Source: Dyella_B humi
GTDB lineage: Bacteria > Pseudomonadota > Gammaproteobacteria > Xanthomonadales > Rhodanobacteraceae
Direction of reading: 5' to 3'
Length of the DNA stretch: 64,000 bases
Assembly: GCF_044904605.1 (NCBI RefSeq)
Contig: NZ_JADIKI010000022.1
Coordinates: forward strand, 1,393,206 to 1,457,205
The position numbers were made by a program, and so were the translations under genes. The notes under the pieces were generated by a model. It searched no databases. It was not told where the DNA came from and saw nothing but the letters and a program-made list of their open reading frames with translations. Of the stretch, positions 36,289-45,446 are shown piece by piece (position 1 is the first letter of the stretch; every line of letters begins with the position of its first letter).

Positions 36289-37773
36289 ATGCCGATGAAA
36301 AGCTCAGTGTGGGGATGGGCGATACGGGCCCGGCTTACGGTCGCCCTGGCCACTACGCTCGTGAGCGCGTGTGCCCAGTTTCCCAACATGCCGCCCAAGC
36401 CGGTGGTGAAGGACGTAGGGAGCTATCAAACCGCGCAAAGTTTCGCTGCCGATGCAGGACAAACCCCGTCAGCGTGGCCCGACGATCAGTGGTGGCAGCG
36501 CTACAACGATCCGCAGTTGAATGCGCTGATCGCCGAAGCGCTGAAGGGTGAGCCCACGCTGGCGGCGGCTGAGGCTCGTCTGCACAACGCTGAGGCTTCC
36601 GTGCAAGAGGCCGGGGCAGCGCTGCTGCCGGACGTCAGTGCGCAAGGATCGGTGGAAAAGGAAAAGCAGAGCTACAACAACGGAGTCCCTGCAGCGTTCG
36701 TGCCCCAAGGGTGGCGCGAGTATGGGAGCGCCGAGCTCAATTTCAGCTACGAAATCGACTTCTGGGGCAAGAATCGTGCAGCACTGGCCGCCTCGACGTC
36801 CGAGCTGGATGCGGCACAGGCCGATGTTGCGCAGGCCAGGATGGTACTGGCCGCCTCGATCACGGACGCCTACGCGGATCTTGCACGTCTTTTCGCCGAG
36901 CGCGACAGCGCCGAAGCCGCCGTCAAGGTACGCACGCAATCCGCGCAGCTGTTCGCGGAGCGTTTTGCCAACGGCCTGGAAACGCAATCGGGTGTCCAGC
37001 AGGCGGAGTCGAAACGGCAGAGCGCGGAGGCGGACCTTCTTTCGCTGGACGAATCGATCGGCTTGACACGAAATCGCATTGCCGCGTTGATGGGGGAAGG
37101 GCCCGATCGTGGTTTGAGCATCGTGCGCTCGACCGTAAATTTAACGCAGTCTGCCGACATGCCCACGAATCTGGCCTTGGGTCTGCTGGGTCACCGTCCG
37201 GATGTTGTCATTGCACGGTTGCGTGCCGAAGCGGCCAGCAAACGCATCGACGTCGCACGCGCCGGGTTCTATCCGGACGTCAATCTCAGCGCCATGATTG
37301 GTGCGCAGTCCCTTGGCCTGAACATGTTGACGAAATCGGGATCGGTCGTCGGCAATGTGGGGCCGGCGATTACGTTGCCGATCTTCAATGGCGGTCGTTT
37401 GCGGGGCGAATTGCGCGGTGCGCGGGCAACCTATGACGAGGCGGTTGCCAACTACGACGAAACGTTGACGAAGGCGTTGCACGACGTCGCAGACGTTGCG
37501 GTGAGCCGGCGTGCCTTGGCAGATCGGTTGCGCGCGACTCAGGCGGCTTACGATGCCGCCGCGCAAGCACATCGTGTTGCCGTCGATCGCTACCGCGTCG
37601 GTCTTTCCGGTTACCTGGACGTGCTGAGTGCCGCTGACACGATGATCACGGCACAGCGTCAGCTGGCCGACATCCAATCCAGAACCTTCACGCTCGACGT
37701 CTCACTGGTGCGCGCCCTGGGCGGCGGTTACCAGTACTCGTCGACGTCAACGAAGTCGAACCAGCAAAGCTAA
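36289..37773 (+). CDS. NodT-family outer-membrane efflux lipoprotein
   Basis: A 494-residue outer-membrane factor of the OprM/NodT type. Signal with lipobox LVSACAQ, then WPDDQWWQRYNDPQLNALIAEAL, the typical start of the first OEP repeat, two long helical hairpins (PTLAAAEARLHNAEASVQEA and LRATQAAYDAAAQAHRVAVDRY) and the membrane strand SYEIDFWGKNRAALAAS. It forms the trimeric channel through which the pump exports its substrate. GAGGAGG precedes the ATG. It is first in the operon with an EmrA-like adaptor (16 bases later) and an EmrB-like pump. Confidence 0.94.
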   Translation: MPMKSSVWGWAIRARLTVALATTLVSACAQFPNMPPKPVVKDVGSYQTAQSFAADAGQTPSAWPDDQWWQRYNDPQLNALIAEALKGEPTLAAAEARLHNAEASVQEAGAALLPDVSAQGSVEKEKQSYNNGVPAAFVPQGWREYGSAELNFSYEIDFWGKNRAALAASTSELDAAQADVAQARMVLAASITDAYADLARLFAERDSAEAAVKVRTQSAQLFAERFANGLETQSGVQQAESKRQSAEADLLSLDESIGLTRNRIAALMGEGPDRGLSIVRSTVNLTQSADMPTNLALGLLGHRPDVVIARLRAEAASKRIDVARAGFYPDVNLSAMIGAQSLGLNMLTKSGSVVGNVGPAITLPIFNGGRLRGELRGARATYDEAVANYDETLTKALHDVADVAVSRRALADRLRATQAAYDAAAQAHRVAVDRYRVGLSGYLDVLSAADTMITAQRQLADIQSRTFTLDVSLVRALGGGYQYSSTSTKSNQQS

Positions 37774-37789
37774 TTTTGAGGATCTGAAC

Positions 37790-38971
37790 ATGTCTCAAAG
37801 CCATTCCATGGCCGTTGATGAGGCCCTGACCGCCGCTCATCCGGCTGATGCCACCGCGACGCCCAGTGTCCAGCGTAAGAAGCTATTCACCATGCTGGCT
37901 GGCGCCATAGCAGTCGTGGGTTTGGGGTATGCCGGCTACTGGCATTTCATCGGCTCGCGTTATGTATCGACGGACAATGCCTACACCGCCGCCGAGGTCG
38001 CCTCAATCACGCCGTCAGTAAGCGGCATCGTGAAAAGCGTCAACGCGGTAGACACCCAGTACGTGCACAAAGGCGATGTGTTGGTCGTTATCGATGACAC
38101 CGATGCAAAGCTCGCGCTCGAACAGGCTGAAGCTGAAGTAAGTTCGGCTGAGCGTAAAGTCCGGGCGTATCTGGCGACCGATGCAGGTCTGACCGCGCAG
38201 ATCGATGCGCGATCGGCGGATGAGGCGCGCATGGCCGCGCAAGTTGCCTCGGCGCAAGCCGACTATGATCGCGCAGCCCTTGATTTGAAGCGACGGGAGG
38301 TGCTGGCCCATTCCGGTTCCGTGTCCGGAGAGGAACTGAGCAACGCGCGAACGTCCTTTGCCAGTGCTCAGGCGGCGCTGGCCTCCGCGCGTGCATCCGC
38401 CTTGCAGGCGAAGGCCAATCGCGAAGCCGCGATTGGATCGCGTGACGCAAACAAGGTATTGATCCTGAACACAACGGTAGATACCAACCCAGAGGTGTTG
38501 CTGGCACGCGCAAAGTGTGATCAGGCACGCGTCGACCTTGAGCGAACCCAGTTGCGTGCGCCCGTCGATGGTGTCATTGCAAGCCGAGAAGTTCAGATCG
38601 GGCAGCGGGTTCAGCTGGGTGCATCGCTGTTGTCGGTGGTGCCCATCGATGCCGTGCACGTCGATGCCAATTTCAAGGAAGTGCAGTTGGACAAGGTGCG
38701 CGTCGGTCAACCCGTTGAACTGACCTCGGATCTCTACGGCAGCAAGGTCGTCTATCACGGCAAGGTAGAAGGTCTTGCTGGTGGCTCGGGCTCTGCGTTC
38801 GCGATGATTCCGGCACAGAACGCCACCGGCAACTGGATCAAGGTGGTGCAACGCTTGCCGGTTCGCGTGGCGATTGATTCGGCCGACCTGCGCGCACATC
38901 CGCTCGGTGTCGGACTCTCCATGGAAGCGACCGTGGATACCCGCGGCGGCAAAGACACACCGGCAAGCTGA
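37790..38971 (+). CDS. EmrA/HlyD-type periplasmic adaptor of the efflux pump
   Basis: A 393-residue membrane fusion protein: cytosolic N-terminus, one membrane helix (about 33-52, MLAGAIAVVGLGYAGYWHF), lipoyl/barrel-sandwich parts (YVSTDNAYTAAEVASITPSVSGIV and LRAPVDGVIASREVQIGQRV), a helical hairpin (about 105-210, Ala-rich, LALEQAEAEVSSAERKV, ALASARASALQAKANREAA) and a beta-barrel (LLSVVPIDAVHVDANFKEVQL). It is the standard EmrA layout and would link the EmrB-like pump in the inner membrane to the NodT-type channel. Ribosome site GAGGATCTGAAC. Nine bases separate it from the pump gene. Confidence 0.94.
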   Translation: MSQSHSMAVDEALTAAHPADATATPSVQRKKLFTMLAGAIAVVGLGYAGYWHFIGSRYVSTDNAYTAAEVASITPSVSGIVKSVNAVDTQYVHKGDVLVVIDDTDAKLALEQAEAEVSSAERKVRAYLATDAGLTAQIDARSADEARMAAQVASAQADYDRAALDLKRREVLAHSGSVSGEELSNARTSFASAQAALASARASALQAKANREAAIGSRDANKVLILNTTVDTNPEVLLARAKCDQARVDLERTQLRAPVDGVIASREVQIGQRVQLGASLLSVVPIDAVHVDANFKEVQLDKVRVGQPVELTSDLYGSKVVYHGKVEGLAGGSGSAFAMIPAQNATGNWIKVVQRLPVRVAIDSADLRAHPLGVGLSMEATVDTRGGKDTPAS

Positions 38972-38980
38972 GGCCTCCCC

Positions 38981-40522
38981 ATGTCTTCCCCTCAAAGCCG
39001 GGATATCCCGTTGCCCCCGCTGTCGGGCGGCATGCTGATCGCTGCCGGTTTGATACTGGCTGCCGCTAATTTTGTGGCGGTGCTCGACACGACCATCGCC
39101 AATGTGTCTGTGCCGACCATCGCCGGTGCCTTGGGCGCATCCTCCAGCCAGGGCACTAATGTCATCACGTCCTACTCCGTGGCCGAGGCGATTACCGTCC
39201 CGTTGACAGGCTGGCTGGCCAACCGATTCGGCACGGTAAGGGTTTTCATCACGTCGCTGATCATGTTCGGTGTGTGTTCTGCGTTATGCGGCATGGCGAC
39301 GTCACTCAGCATGCTGGTGGTGTTTCGCGTGTTTCAAGGGTTCGCCGGTGGTCCACTGATGCCGCTGTCGCAAACCTTGTTGCTACAGATTTTTCCCAAG
39401 GAAAAGGCCGCCATGGCGATCGGCATGTGGAGCATGACGACGCTGCTAGGTCCCGTCGTCGGCCCCGTTCTCGGCGGCCTGATCTGCGACTGGATGCACT
39501 GGGGTTACATCTTCTATATCAACGTGCCGGTTACGCTGTTTTGCGGCTATTTCGGTTGGCGTCTGCTTAAGCGCTACGACACGCCGCTCGTGCGGCTGCC
39601 CATCGACAGAGTTGGGATCGCGCTGCTGATCGTTTGGGTCGGATCGCTGCAGATCTTGCTTGACGAGGGTAAAGACGCGGATTGGTTTGCTTCTTCGGAA
39701 ATCTGTGTGCTTGGCATCGTTGCGGCCATCGGCTTCGCGGCGTTCATGATCTGGGAGTTGACCGAGCGCCATCCAGCGGTGGACTTGCGGGTGTTTCGCC
39801 ATCGTGGGTTCAGTGCGAGTGTCATCACCATCGTGTTGGCGTTCGGTGCGTTCTTCGGCACGGCGGTGCTTACGCCGTTGTGGCTGCAGAACAACATGGG
39901 CTACACCGCGACGTGGTCCGGCTGTGCTGTGGCGATGACCGGTATTCTCGCCGTGGCGTCGGCGCCCTTGGCGGCAGCGCTGTCTTCCAAGATAGATGGT
40001 CGCTGGCTCGTCTTTTTTGGGGTGATGTGGTTGGGCGTGGTTACCCTCGTGCGCACATACGCCAACACGGATATGCCTTTCTGGAGCATTGCTTTTCCGT
40101 TGCTGCTGCAAGGCGTCGGCTTGCCGTTCTTCTTCGTGCCATTGACGGGATTGGCGCTAAGCAGCGTCGACGAGGCCGAAACCGCCTCTGCGGCGGGCCT
40201 GATGAGTTTTTGTCGAACGTTCAGTGGAGCTATCGCCACGGCACTGGTCAACACGTCGTGGGAGGACAAGACCAAATACGCTCGCGCGGAACTGTCTGGA
40301 TTGGTCGACAAGGCAGGGCACTATGCATCCAGGCTGACGAACGTCGGATGGAGCGTCGATCAGGCGAAAGGGCAGATCAGCAATCTTGCACAATCACAGG
40401 CGGTGATGCTCGCCACCAACCAGCTTTTTATGGTGGTCGGGTTCTGCTTCGTATTTGCGGCAGTAGCTGTGTGGTTTGCACCGAAACCGACGCGTATTGC
40501 CGATACGTCGCAAGCGCATTAG
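38981..40522 (+). CDS. EmrB/QacA-family (DHA2) multidrug efflux MFS pump
   Basis: A 513-residue transporter with 14 predicted membrane helices. It starts with NFVAVLDTTIANVSVPTIAGALGAS (motif D1 of DHA2 pumps), has LANRFGTVRVFITSL (motif A), VFRVFQGFAGGPLMPL (motif B) and IGMWSMTTLLGPVVGPVLGG (motif C of antiporters). It uses the proton gradient to export drugs or fatty acid-like compounds through the EmrA-like adaptor and NodT-type channel. Part of its sequence (39405-39441) reappears at 41099-41135. Regulated by the divergent TetR repressor. Confidence 0.95.
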   Translation: MSSPQSRDIPLPPLSGGMLIAAGLILAAANFVAVLDTTIANVSVPTIAGALGASSSQGTNVITSYSVAEAITVPLTGWLANRFGTVRVFITSLIMFGVCSALCGMATSLSMLVVFRVFQGFAGGPLMPLSQTLLLQIFPKEKAAMAIGMWSMTTLLGPVVGPVLGGLICDWMHWGYIFYINVPVTLFCGYFGWRLLKRYDTPLVRLPIDRVGIALLIVWVGSLQILLDEGKDADWFASSEICVLGIVAAIGFAAFMIWELTERHPAVDLRVFRHRGFSASVITIVLAFGAFFGTAVLTPLWLQNNMGYTATWSGCAVAMTGILAVASAPLAAALSSKIDGRWLVFFGVMWLGVVTLVRTYANTDMPFWSIAFPLLLQGVGLPFFFVPLTGLALSSVDEAETASAAGLMSFCRTFSGAIATALVNTSWEDKTKYARAELSGLVDKAGHYASRLTNVGWSVDQAKGQISNLAQSQAVMLATNQLFMVVGFCFVFAAVAVWFAPKPTRIADTSQAH

Positions 40523-40636
40523 CTCTTATAGACAAGACGTAAAACCAGTTTATACGAATGGGGACGTCAGTCTCGCTCAGTTCGGCATCGGTCGATGCTT
40601 TAAGGGCGCATGTAGCCCGCGTAAAGGAAAAAGATA

Positions 40637-41059
40637 ATGACACTCTCGAAAAATGCCACATCGCCGATGTCAAGCAAACTGTTGAATGCCAGTCTTTGGC
40701 TAGCTCAAGCCCTTGTCTTCACTGCCTTCGTGCTCATTGGCTGGATGAAGCTTTTCAAGCCTATCCCTGAACTTGCCGCCATGTGGCCATGGACAGGTCA
40801 ACTGCCCGCGATGATCGTGCGAGGGCTTGCCGTGATCGATATTGCAGGCGGGATCGGTATCTTTATCCCTGCGCTCATGCGGGTTAAACCAGGTTTGACA
40901 GCGGCAGCAGCGACTGGCTGCGTGATTCTCCAGATTTGCGCGATGACTTTTCACATCTCGCGTGGCGAAATTGCAGTCGCACCGTTCAATGTGATCTTGC
41001 TGACGCTCTCCGCCTTCGTTCTCTGGGGGCGTCGTAAACGGCCTGTGCGGGCGCGCTGA
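40637..41059 (+). CDS. DoxX-like membrane protein
   Basis: A 140-residue protein with four hydrophobic segments. LVFTAFVLIGWMKLFKP, then WTGQLPAMIVRGLAVIDIAGGIGIFIPAL and MRVKPGLTAAAATGCVILQICAMTFHISRGE, follow the DoxX family, whose members are linked with redox or membrane stress but are poorly defined. It lies 114 bases after the pump gene and may be in the same transcript. Ribosome site AAAGGAAAAAG is seven to eight bases upstream of the ATG; a later ATG (eleventh codon) is also possible. Confidence 0.8.
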   Translation: MTLSKNATSPMSSKLLNASLWLAQALVFTAFVLIGWMKLFKPIPELAAMWPWTGQLPAMIVRGLAVIDIAGGIGIFIPALMRVKPGLTAAAATGCVILQICAMTFHISRGEIAVAPFNVILLTLSAFVLWGRRKRPVRAR

Positions 41060-41098
41060 CTTATCAAGCTGTCTGGATGTAACCCTCTTTCTCTTTTT

Positions 41099-41135
41099 AG
41101 GCCGCCATCGCGATCGGCATGTGGAGCATGACGAC
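41099..41135 (+). repeat. 37-base partial copy of the EmrB-type gene in a gene-free gap
   Basis: The bases here match 39405-39441 in the pump gene at 36 of 37 positions (one G/C change). The copied segment encodes AAMAIGMWSMTT, motif C of the pump. Neither flank matches, and no frame continues on either side. The whole gap 41060-41381 holds no other recognisable gene and may be the scar of a decayed paralogue or of a recombination event. Confidence 0.75.
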
Positions 41136-41381
41136 ACCGAGAGAGAAGTGTCGCTATAACCCAATTGGGGGATGGCGTTCCGTTGGACGAGAACAAAGGA
41201 TGGGCCGGGGACCTGGCATGTCCGATGAGCGCGTTGTTGCGCTTTCCGGCGCTGCCTCGGATTTCGGTAGCCGCGAGCCACGATGGTGAGATATCGCGAA
41301 ACTCAACGAGAACGCAATGCGCCGTAGAAGGCAAAAACGAGAATCTAGACTCGTGTCTGGGCGAAAGACGATGGGTCCACC

Positions 41382-42002
41382 GTGAATAGGGGCGTGCGCG
41401 CTTATCCCGATCTCATGCTCTGTGAGCATTGCGACGAGGTTTACGACCGAACCCTCATGGCGCCCGGTGCCAGTTATTACTGCAGTCGTTGCGGTTCGCG
41501 ACTGGCAAAGGGTTCGATCCTGTCTACGAGCGCCTGGCTCGCGTGGACCCTCACCGCCGCTTGCTTATTCGTGTTTGCCAACACGTTTCCAGTGGCGCTC
41601 ATAAGTTTCGATGGGTTGAACAGCGAAGCGACCGTGTGGCAATCCATTTCGGCACTGGCGCAAGGCCCTGGGACGCCCATGGCGATTGCGGCCGGCATCG
41701 TCATCATCGGCATCCCTGGATTTCAAATCGCGCTGTTGCTTTGGATGTTGTCATTCGCGGCGCTTGGTAAACCCTGTCCGTACTTTGTGGCCACCATGCG
41801 TTGCCTCCACTTCAGTCGGCCATGGGGCATGACCGAAGTCTTTTTGTTGGGGGTGTTGGTGGCAATCGTCAAATTGTCCAGCTACCTGCATATCGTCGTT
41901 GGGGCAGGGATCATTTCAATCGCGTTGCTCGCGCCGCTGATGGTAGTGATCACCAAGCACGACACCGAGGACCTGTGGCGTTTGTATGAGGGGCGGCAGT
42001 GA
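41382..42002 (+). CDS. PqiA-like membrane protein, first half
   Basis: A 206-residue protein equal to one half of the usual PqiA. A zinc-ribbon-like CEHC...CSRC pair at the N-terminus is followed by four membrane helices (LAWTLTAACLFVFANTFPVALI, TPMAIAAGIVIIGIPGFQIALLL, EVFLLGVLVAIVKLSSYLHIV, AGIISIALLAPLMVVI). PqiA is the inner-membrane part of the PqiABC (MCE) lipid-transport system. E. coli PqiA is a single protein of about double this length with two such modules; here they are separate genes. Start GTG 41382, weak ribosome site. The stop overlaps the next start (GTGA). Confidence 0.88.
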   Translation: MNRGVRAYPDLMLCEHCDEVYDRTLMAPGASYYCSRCGSRLAKGSILSTSAWLAWTLTAACLFVFANTFPVALISFDGLNSEATVWQSISALAQGPGTPMAIAAGIVIIGIPGFQIALLLWMLSFAALGKPCPYFVATMRCLHFSRPWGMTEVFLLGVLVAIVKLSSYLHIVVGAGIISIALLAPLMVVITKHDTEDLWRLYEGRQ

Positions 42003-42631
42003 CGTCGGGTGGCGTGCGGGCGCATGAGCTGGATTTGGTGGCATGCAGCTTGTGCGGCATGGTATGCGACGGTCGTTCGCGATGCGAAACGGAAACGCTC
42101 CATTGTGCGCGATGTGGAAGCGTCTTGTATGGACGCAAACGCAACTCGTACGCGCGATCAGCTGCATATCTGATCGCCGCATTGGTCCTGTACATCCCGG
42201 CTAATGTGTATCCGGTGATGTATACCAAGATGCTAGGAGATGAGGCCGACAGCACCATCATTGGCGGCATCATGGAATTTTGGGAATCGGGGTCGTGGGA
42301 CATCGCGCTGCTGATTTTTCTGGCGAGCGTGGCGGTGCCTTGTACCAAGTTCATCACCATGGGCTATCTGTTGTGGAATCGCAACGTTTCCGAACACGTC
42401 ATGGTCAGCAAGACTCGGCTGTTGAAGTTTGTTGAAGGGATTGGTTACTGGTCGATGCTCGATGTGCTCGTCGTGGCCATCGTGGCCGCACTCATTCAAT
42501 TTCAAGCGCTGGGCGAAGCCGAGCCGCGCTTGGGCATCGTGTTCTTTGGATCGGTAGTGGTGCTGACCATGCTGTCAGCGCTCAGTTTTGATGGACGTCT
42601 AACCTGGGATCGGAAGGTAGATCATGGCTGA
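41999..42631 (+). CDS. PqiA-like membrane protein, second half
   Basis: A 210-residue protein carrying the second PqiA module: CSLC...CARC zinc ribbon, then AAYLIAALVLYIPANVYPVMY, a conserved IIGGIMEFWESGSWDIALLIFLAS block (split over two segments), SVAVPCTKFITMGYLLW and SMLDVLVVAIVAALIQF. It should pair with the first half in the inner membrane to form a complete PqiA, delivering lipids to the PqiB needle. GTG start overlapping the previous stop; its own end overlaps the PqiB-type start by eight bases. Confidence 0.9.
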   Translation: MTSGGVRAHELDLVACSLCGMVCDGRSRCETETLHCARCGSVLYGRKRNSYARSAAYLIAALVLYIPANVYPVMYTKMLGDEADSTIIGGIMEFWESGSWDIALLIFLASVAVPCTKFITMGYLLWNRNVSEHVMVSKTRLLKFVEGIGYWSMLDVLVVAIVAALIQFQALGEAEPRLGIVFFGSVVVLTMLSALSFDGRLTWDRKVDHG

Positions 42632-44282
42632 ATCGACGAGTGCCACGTCGGGATCCTTTCGCGATCCACGTATGCAACCCAAGAAGCATCGCACACCGAT
42701 CGTTTGGGTGGTGCCGCTCATTGCCATTGCCATCGGCCTGGGGCTGCTGATCCATGCTCGCCTTCAACAAGGGCCAACGATCGTCATCTCTTTCGATACC
42801 GCTTCCGGCTTGCAGTCCGGAAAAACGTTCGTCAAATACAAGGAGGTTGTGGTCGGCACCGTCACGGCGGTGGCGCTGAGCGATGACGATAATCGCGTCC
42901 TGGCAACAGTCCAATTTCAACGAAGTGCCCAGCGCTTGCTCCACGCGGATACACGCTTTTGGATCGTGCGCCCGCAAATTGGTCCGGGCGGCGTGTCGGG
43001 CATCGATACATTGCTCTCCGGCGCCTATATCGCGGTGGACCCGGGTACGTCCACGAAGCGGAAACAGTCCTACGTGGCGCTCGACAACCGTCCGATGGTG
43101 ACGACCGGGGAGCAAGGGCGCAGCTTCGTGTTGAAGACGGACGATCTCAATTCGCTCAACATTGGCTCGCCTTTGTATTTCCGCCACATCGATGTTGGCC
43201 GAGTGTCCGATTATTCGATGGATGCGGCGACGAAGACAGTATCGATCCGGGTCTTTGTGCGCTCGCCTTACGACCAATTCGTCAGCGCCGCCACTCGATT
43301 CTGGAACGCGAGTGGCGTGGACGTTTCGCTGACTTCAGGCGGCTTGAAGATGCGAACACAATCGCTGGCGACGATCGTGTCAGGGGGCATCGCCTTCGAC
43401 AATACGCCCGACATCACCAACTTGACTGAGGTTGCGCAAGATACCGAGTTTGCGCTGGCGCCCGATCAAGAATCCGCCATGTCCGATAGGCAAGGCACGC
43501 CGCTCTTCTTCCGACTTCGATTTCCAGAAGCCCTTCGTGGGTTAGAGAAAGGTGCGACAGTTGAGTTCTTTGGGGTGGACGTGGGCGATGTGCGCAACGT
43601 TGTCCTGGATTACGAGCCGTCGACACGAAAGTTCAGCGTGGTCGTGGACATTGCGGTCTACGAACATCGACTGGGGCCAGTGTTGGCCAAGTTTCCCTCC
43701 CGCCAGGGGAACGACGCGCAGGCGGCTGCCTTCGTGGCTTCGATGGTCAAGGATGGGTTGAGGGCCCAGGCGCGCACCGGCAATCTGCTCACCGGGCAGC
43801 TCTACATCTCGCTCGATTTCGTGCCCCATGCGCCGCCAGCTGTGTTTGACGAACAGCGCAGGCCGCTCATGATCCCTACCGTTCCGGGTAGCCTGAGCCA
43901 ACTGCAAGAGCAGTTGGCCGATGTCGTCGCCAAGGTCCACAAAATTCCGTTCGACTCGATTGGACGCGGGGTCGATCACGATATCGCGGAGCTAGGCACC
44001 ACACTCCATTTGCTCAACACGCAGACCCTGCCGTCGGCACACGCGACCTTGGGTCAGGCGAACTTGACCTTCCAGTCTGCGAACGGCGCATTGCAACCGA
44101 ACTCCACGCTTCAAACGAACCTCAACCAAATGCTCATTGAGCTCACGCGGCTCAGTTACTCGTTGCGAAATCTGTCCGACCTTTTGAACGAACATCCCGA
44201 GTCCCTCATTCGAGGACGTTCGAACGCGTCACCATCCCAACCCTCCTCGGGGACCCAAGCGCCAGAAGGCAGTCATCCATGA
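42624..44282 (+). CDS. pqiB: PqiB-type MCE-domain lipid transport protein
   Basis: A 552-residue protein of the size of E. coli PqiB. One N-terminal membrane helix (IVWVVPLIAIAIGLGLLIHA), three MCE domains (about 50-135, TIVISFDTASGLQSGKTFVKYK; about 160-255, FVLKTDDLNSLNIGSPLYF; about 280-400, RLRFPEALRGLEKGATVEFF, LLTGQLYISLDFVP) and a C-terminal helical part (LSQLQEQLADVVAKVHK, LNQMLIELTRLSYSLRNL) that would build the tube across the periplasm. A Ser/Pro-rich tail follows. It is embedded in an operon with both PqiA halves and the PqiC-type lipoprotein, all with overlapping ends. Confidence 0.93.
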   Translation: MAESTSATSGSFRDPRMQPKKHRTPIVWVVPLIAIAIGLGLLIHARLQQGPTIVISFDTASGLQSGKTFVKYKEVVVGTVTAVALSDDDNRVLATVQFQRSAQRLLHADTRFWIVRPQIGPGGVSGIDTLLSGAYIAVDPGTSTKRKQSYVALDNRPMVTTGEQGRSFVLKTDDLNSLNIGSPLYFRHIDVGRVSDYSMDAATKTVSIRVFVRSPYDQFVSAATRFWNASGVDVSLTSGGLKMRTQSLATIVSGGIAFDNTPDITNLTEVAQDTEFALAPDQESAMSDRQGTPLFFRLRFPEALRGLEKGATVEFFGVDVGDVRNVVLDYEPSTRKFSVVVDIAVYEHRLGPVLAKFPSRQGNDAQAAAFVASMVKDGLRAQARTGNLLTGQLYISLDFVPHAPPAVFDEQRRPLMIPTVPGSLSQLQEQLADVVAKVHKIPFDSIGRGVDHDIAELGTTLHLLNTQTLPSAHATLGQANLTFQSANGALQPNSTLQTNLNQMLIELTRLSYSLRNLSDLLNEHPESLIRGRSNASPSQPSSGTQAPEGSHP

Positions 44283-44872
44283 AGCGTTATCCGCTGGTGA
44301 TCGGGCTTGCGCTTCTGAGTGGATGCGCTTCACCCGGATTTCGCTACCATACCTTGCAACCTGCCAGTGACACTGCGCAGATGTCGTCGCCTCGATATCG
44401 AGTGCGCCTGACCGTGGTGCAAATCCCTGCTGAAGTGGATACGGAGCAATTGGTGGTTCGTGCGAGCAATAACACCTTGACTCGTGAGCCAGTGGATCGA
44501 TGGGCTGCACCGCTGACTGATGAAATCCGGGGTGCTCTGGACGATGCATGGAGGCGCGACTACGGTGTGGAGGATGTTCAAAACGGGGCCGATGCGTCGT
44601 ATTCGATTCCGCGGGTCGGGGTGCAGGTTCAAAAGCTCGATGCAACCTTAGCGTCTCATGTTGAGCTGGTGGCCAACTGGTGGGTGGCTTCAGGTGATGG
44701 GGCAGCCGCGAAGTCATGGTCTTGCCAGCGCGTAATCGTCGAACCCGCGCAGGGCGGAATCGATGGCGTGGTGAATGCCCAGCAACGAGTCTTTGCTGCT
44801 TTGGCGGGCGATATAGCTACGGGGGTGATTGCCATGGCCAGCCACCAAGTTCCTGTTTGTCCGATGCGCTGA
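44279..44872 (+). CDS. pqiC: PqiC-type lipoprotein
   Basis: A 197-residue lipoprotein with lipobox LLSGCAS (Cys about 17) and the fold start FRYHTLQPAS typical of the ABC-type transport auxiliary lipoprotein/PqiC family. LTVVQIPAEVDTEQLVVRASNNTLTREPVDRWAAPLTDEI matches the family's central region in pieces. PqiC sits in the outer membrane as the end point of the PqiB tube. Start overlaps the PqiB-type stop as ATGA. The interval 44873-45083 that follows shows no clear terminator. Confidence 0.9.
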   Translation: MKRYPLVIGLALLSGCASPGFRYHTLQPASDTAQMSSPRYRVRLTVVQIPAEVDTEQLVVRASNNTLTREPVDRWAAPLTDEIRGALDDAWRRDYGVEDVQNGADASYSIPRVGVQVQKLDATLASHVELVANWWVASGDGAAAKSWSCQRVIVEPAQGGIDGVVNAQQRVFAALAGDIATGVIAMASHQVPVCPMR

Positions 44873-45083
44873 CGGCTTCAAGCTTCTTTCAAATATGGGA
44901 GCTTGCCGCTGAGGCGGAACGCCCTGGCCGATGTCAAGCAAGTGAGGGCAGGGATCCTAATGTGGAGGCCGTGTTACCGACTAGCCAGCGCGGCACTCGG
45001 CCTAAACGAGTGGGTGTGCTTTTCTTGGATTTTGTTTCGTTGAGTCACACCCAAAAAGAGAGTGCCGGGCAGGCTGGTTGGCA

Positions 45084-45446
45084 TCACGACACAATCTCCT
45101 CACAGCAGGAGGCGTCGAAGCAAAACATCTGGCCCGGTTTGATCAGGTGCGGGGTGTGGCGTTCCCACCAGTCCGCAGCAGATGGAGATTGGGCGCGTAA
45201 CGACTCGATAGCGGCGACGACACTGACGACATAGCTTGGAGTAGGTTGTTCGATCAGCTGAACCCGAAATAGACTTTTCAACTTCGCGAGCAAGCCGCGA
45301 TTCTTGCTGAGAACACCGACAGTGCTCCACACGTTTGGTTGAGGATGGGGCATATCTGCAAGAGGGAGTGTGACCCCAATCCAGGCCGAGCGGATTCGCG
45401 CCGGAGCTTCCCCAGGGGGAACGGCAATGATTCGAATATGTTTCAT
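45084..45446 (-). CDS. Unknown protein, second gene of a two-gene unit
   Basis: A 120-residue protein I do not recognise. It starts KHIRIIAVPPGEAPARIRSAWIG, carries a short VWSTVGVLSKNRGLLAKLKSLF segment, and ends with three cysteines (FCFDASCCEEIVS). No signal peptide or membrane segment is seen, so it is probably cytosolic. Its ATG overlaps the stop of the upstream gene as ATGA, which shows coupled translation and argues that it is real. Base composition is a little lower in GC than the neighbours. The pair could be a small stress, immunity or phage-type module; no evidence decides. Confidence 0.65.
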   Translation of the reverse strand: MKHIRIIAVPPGEAPARIRSAWIGVTLPLADMPHPQPNVWSTVGVLSKNRGLLAKLKSLFRVQLIEQPTPSYVVSVVAAIESLRAQSPSAADWWERHTPHLIKPGQMFCFDASCCEEIVS

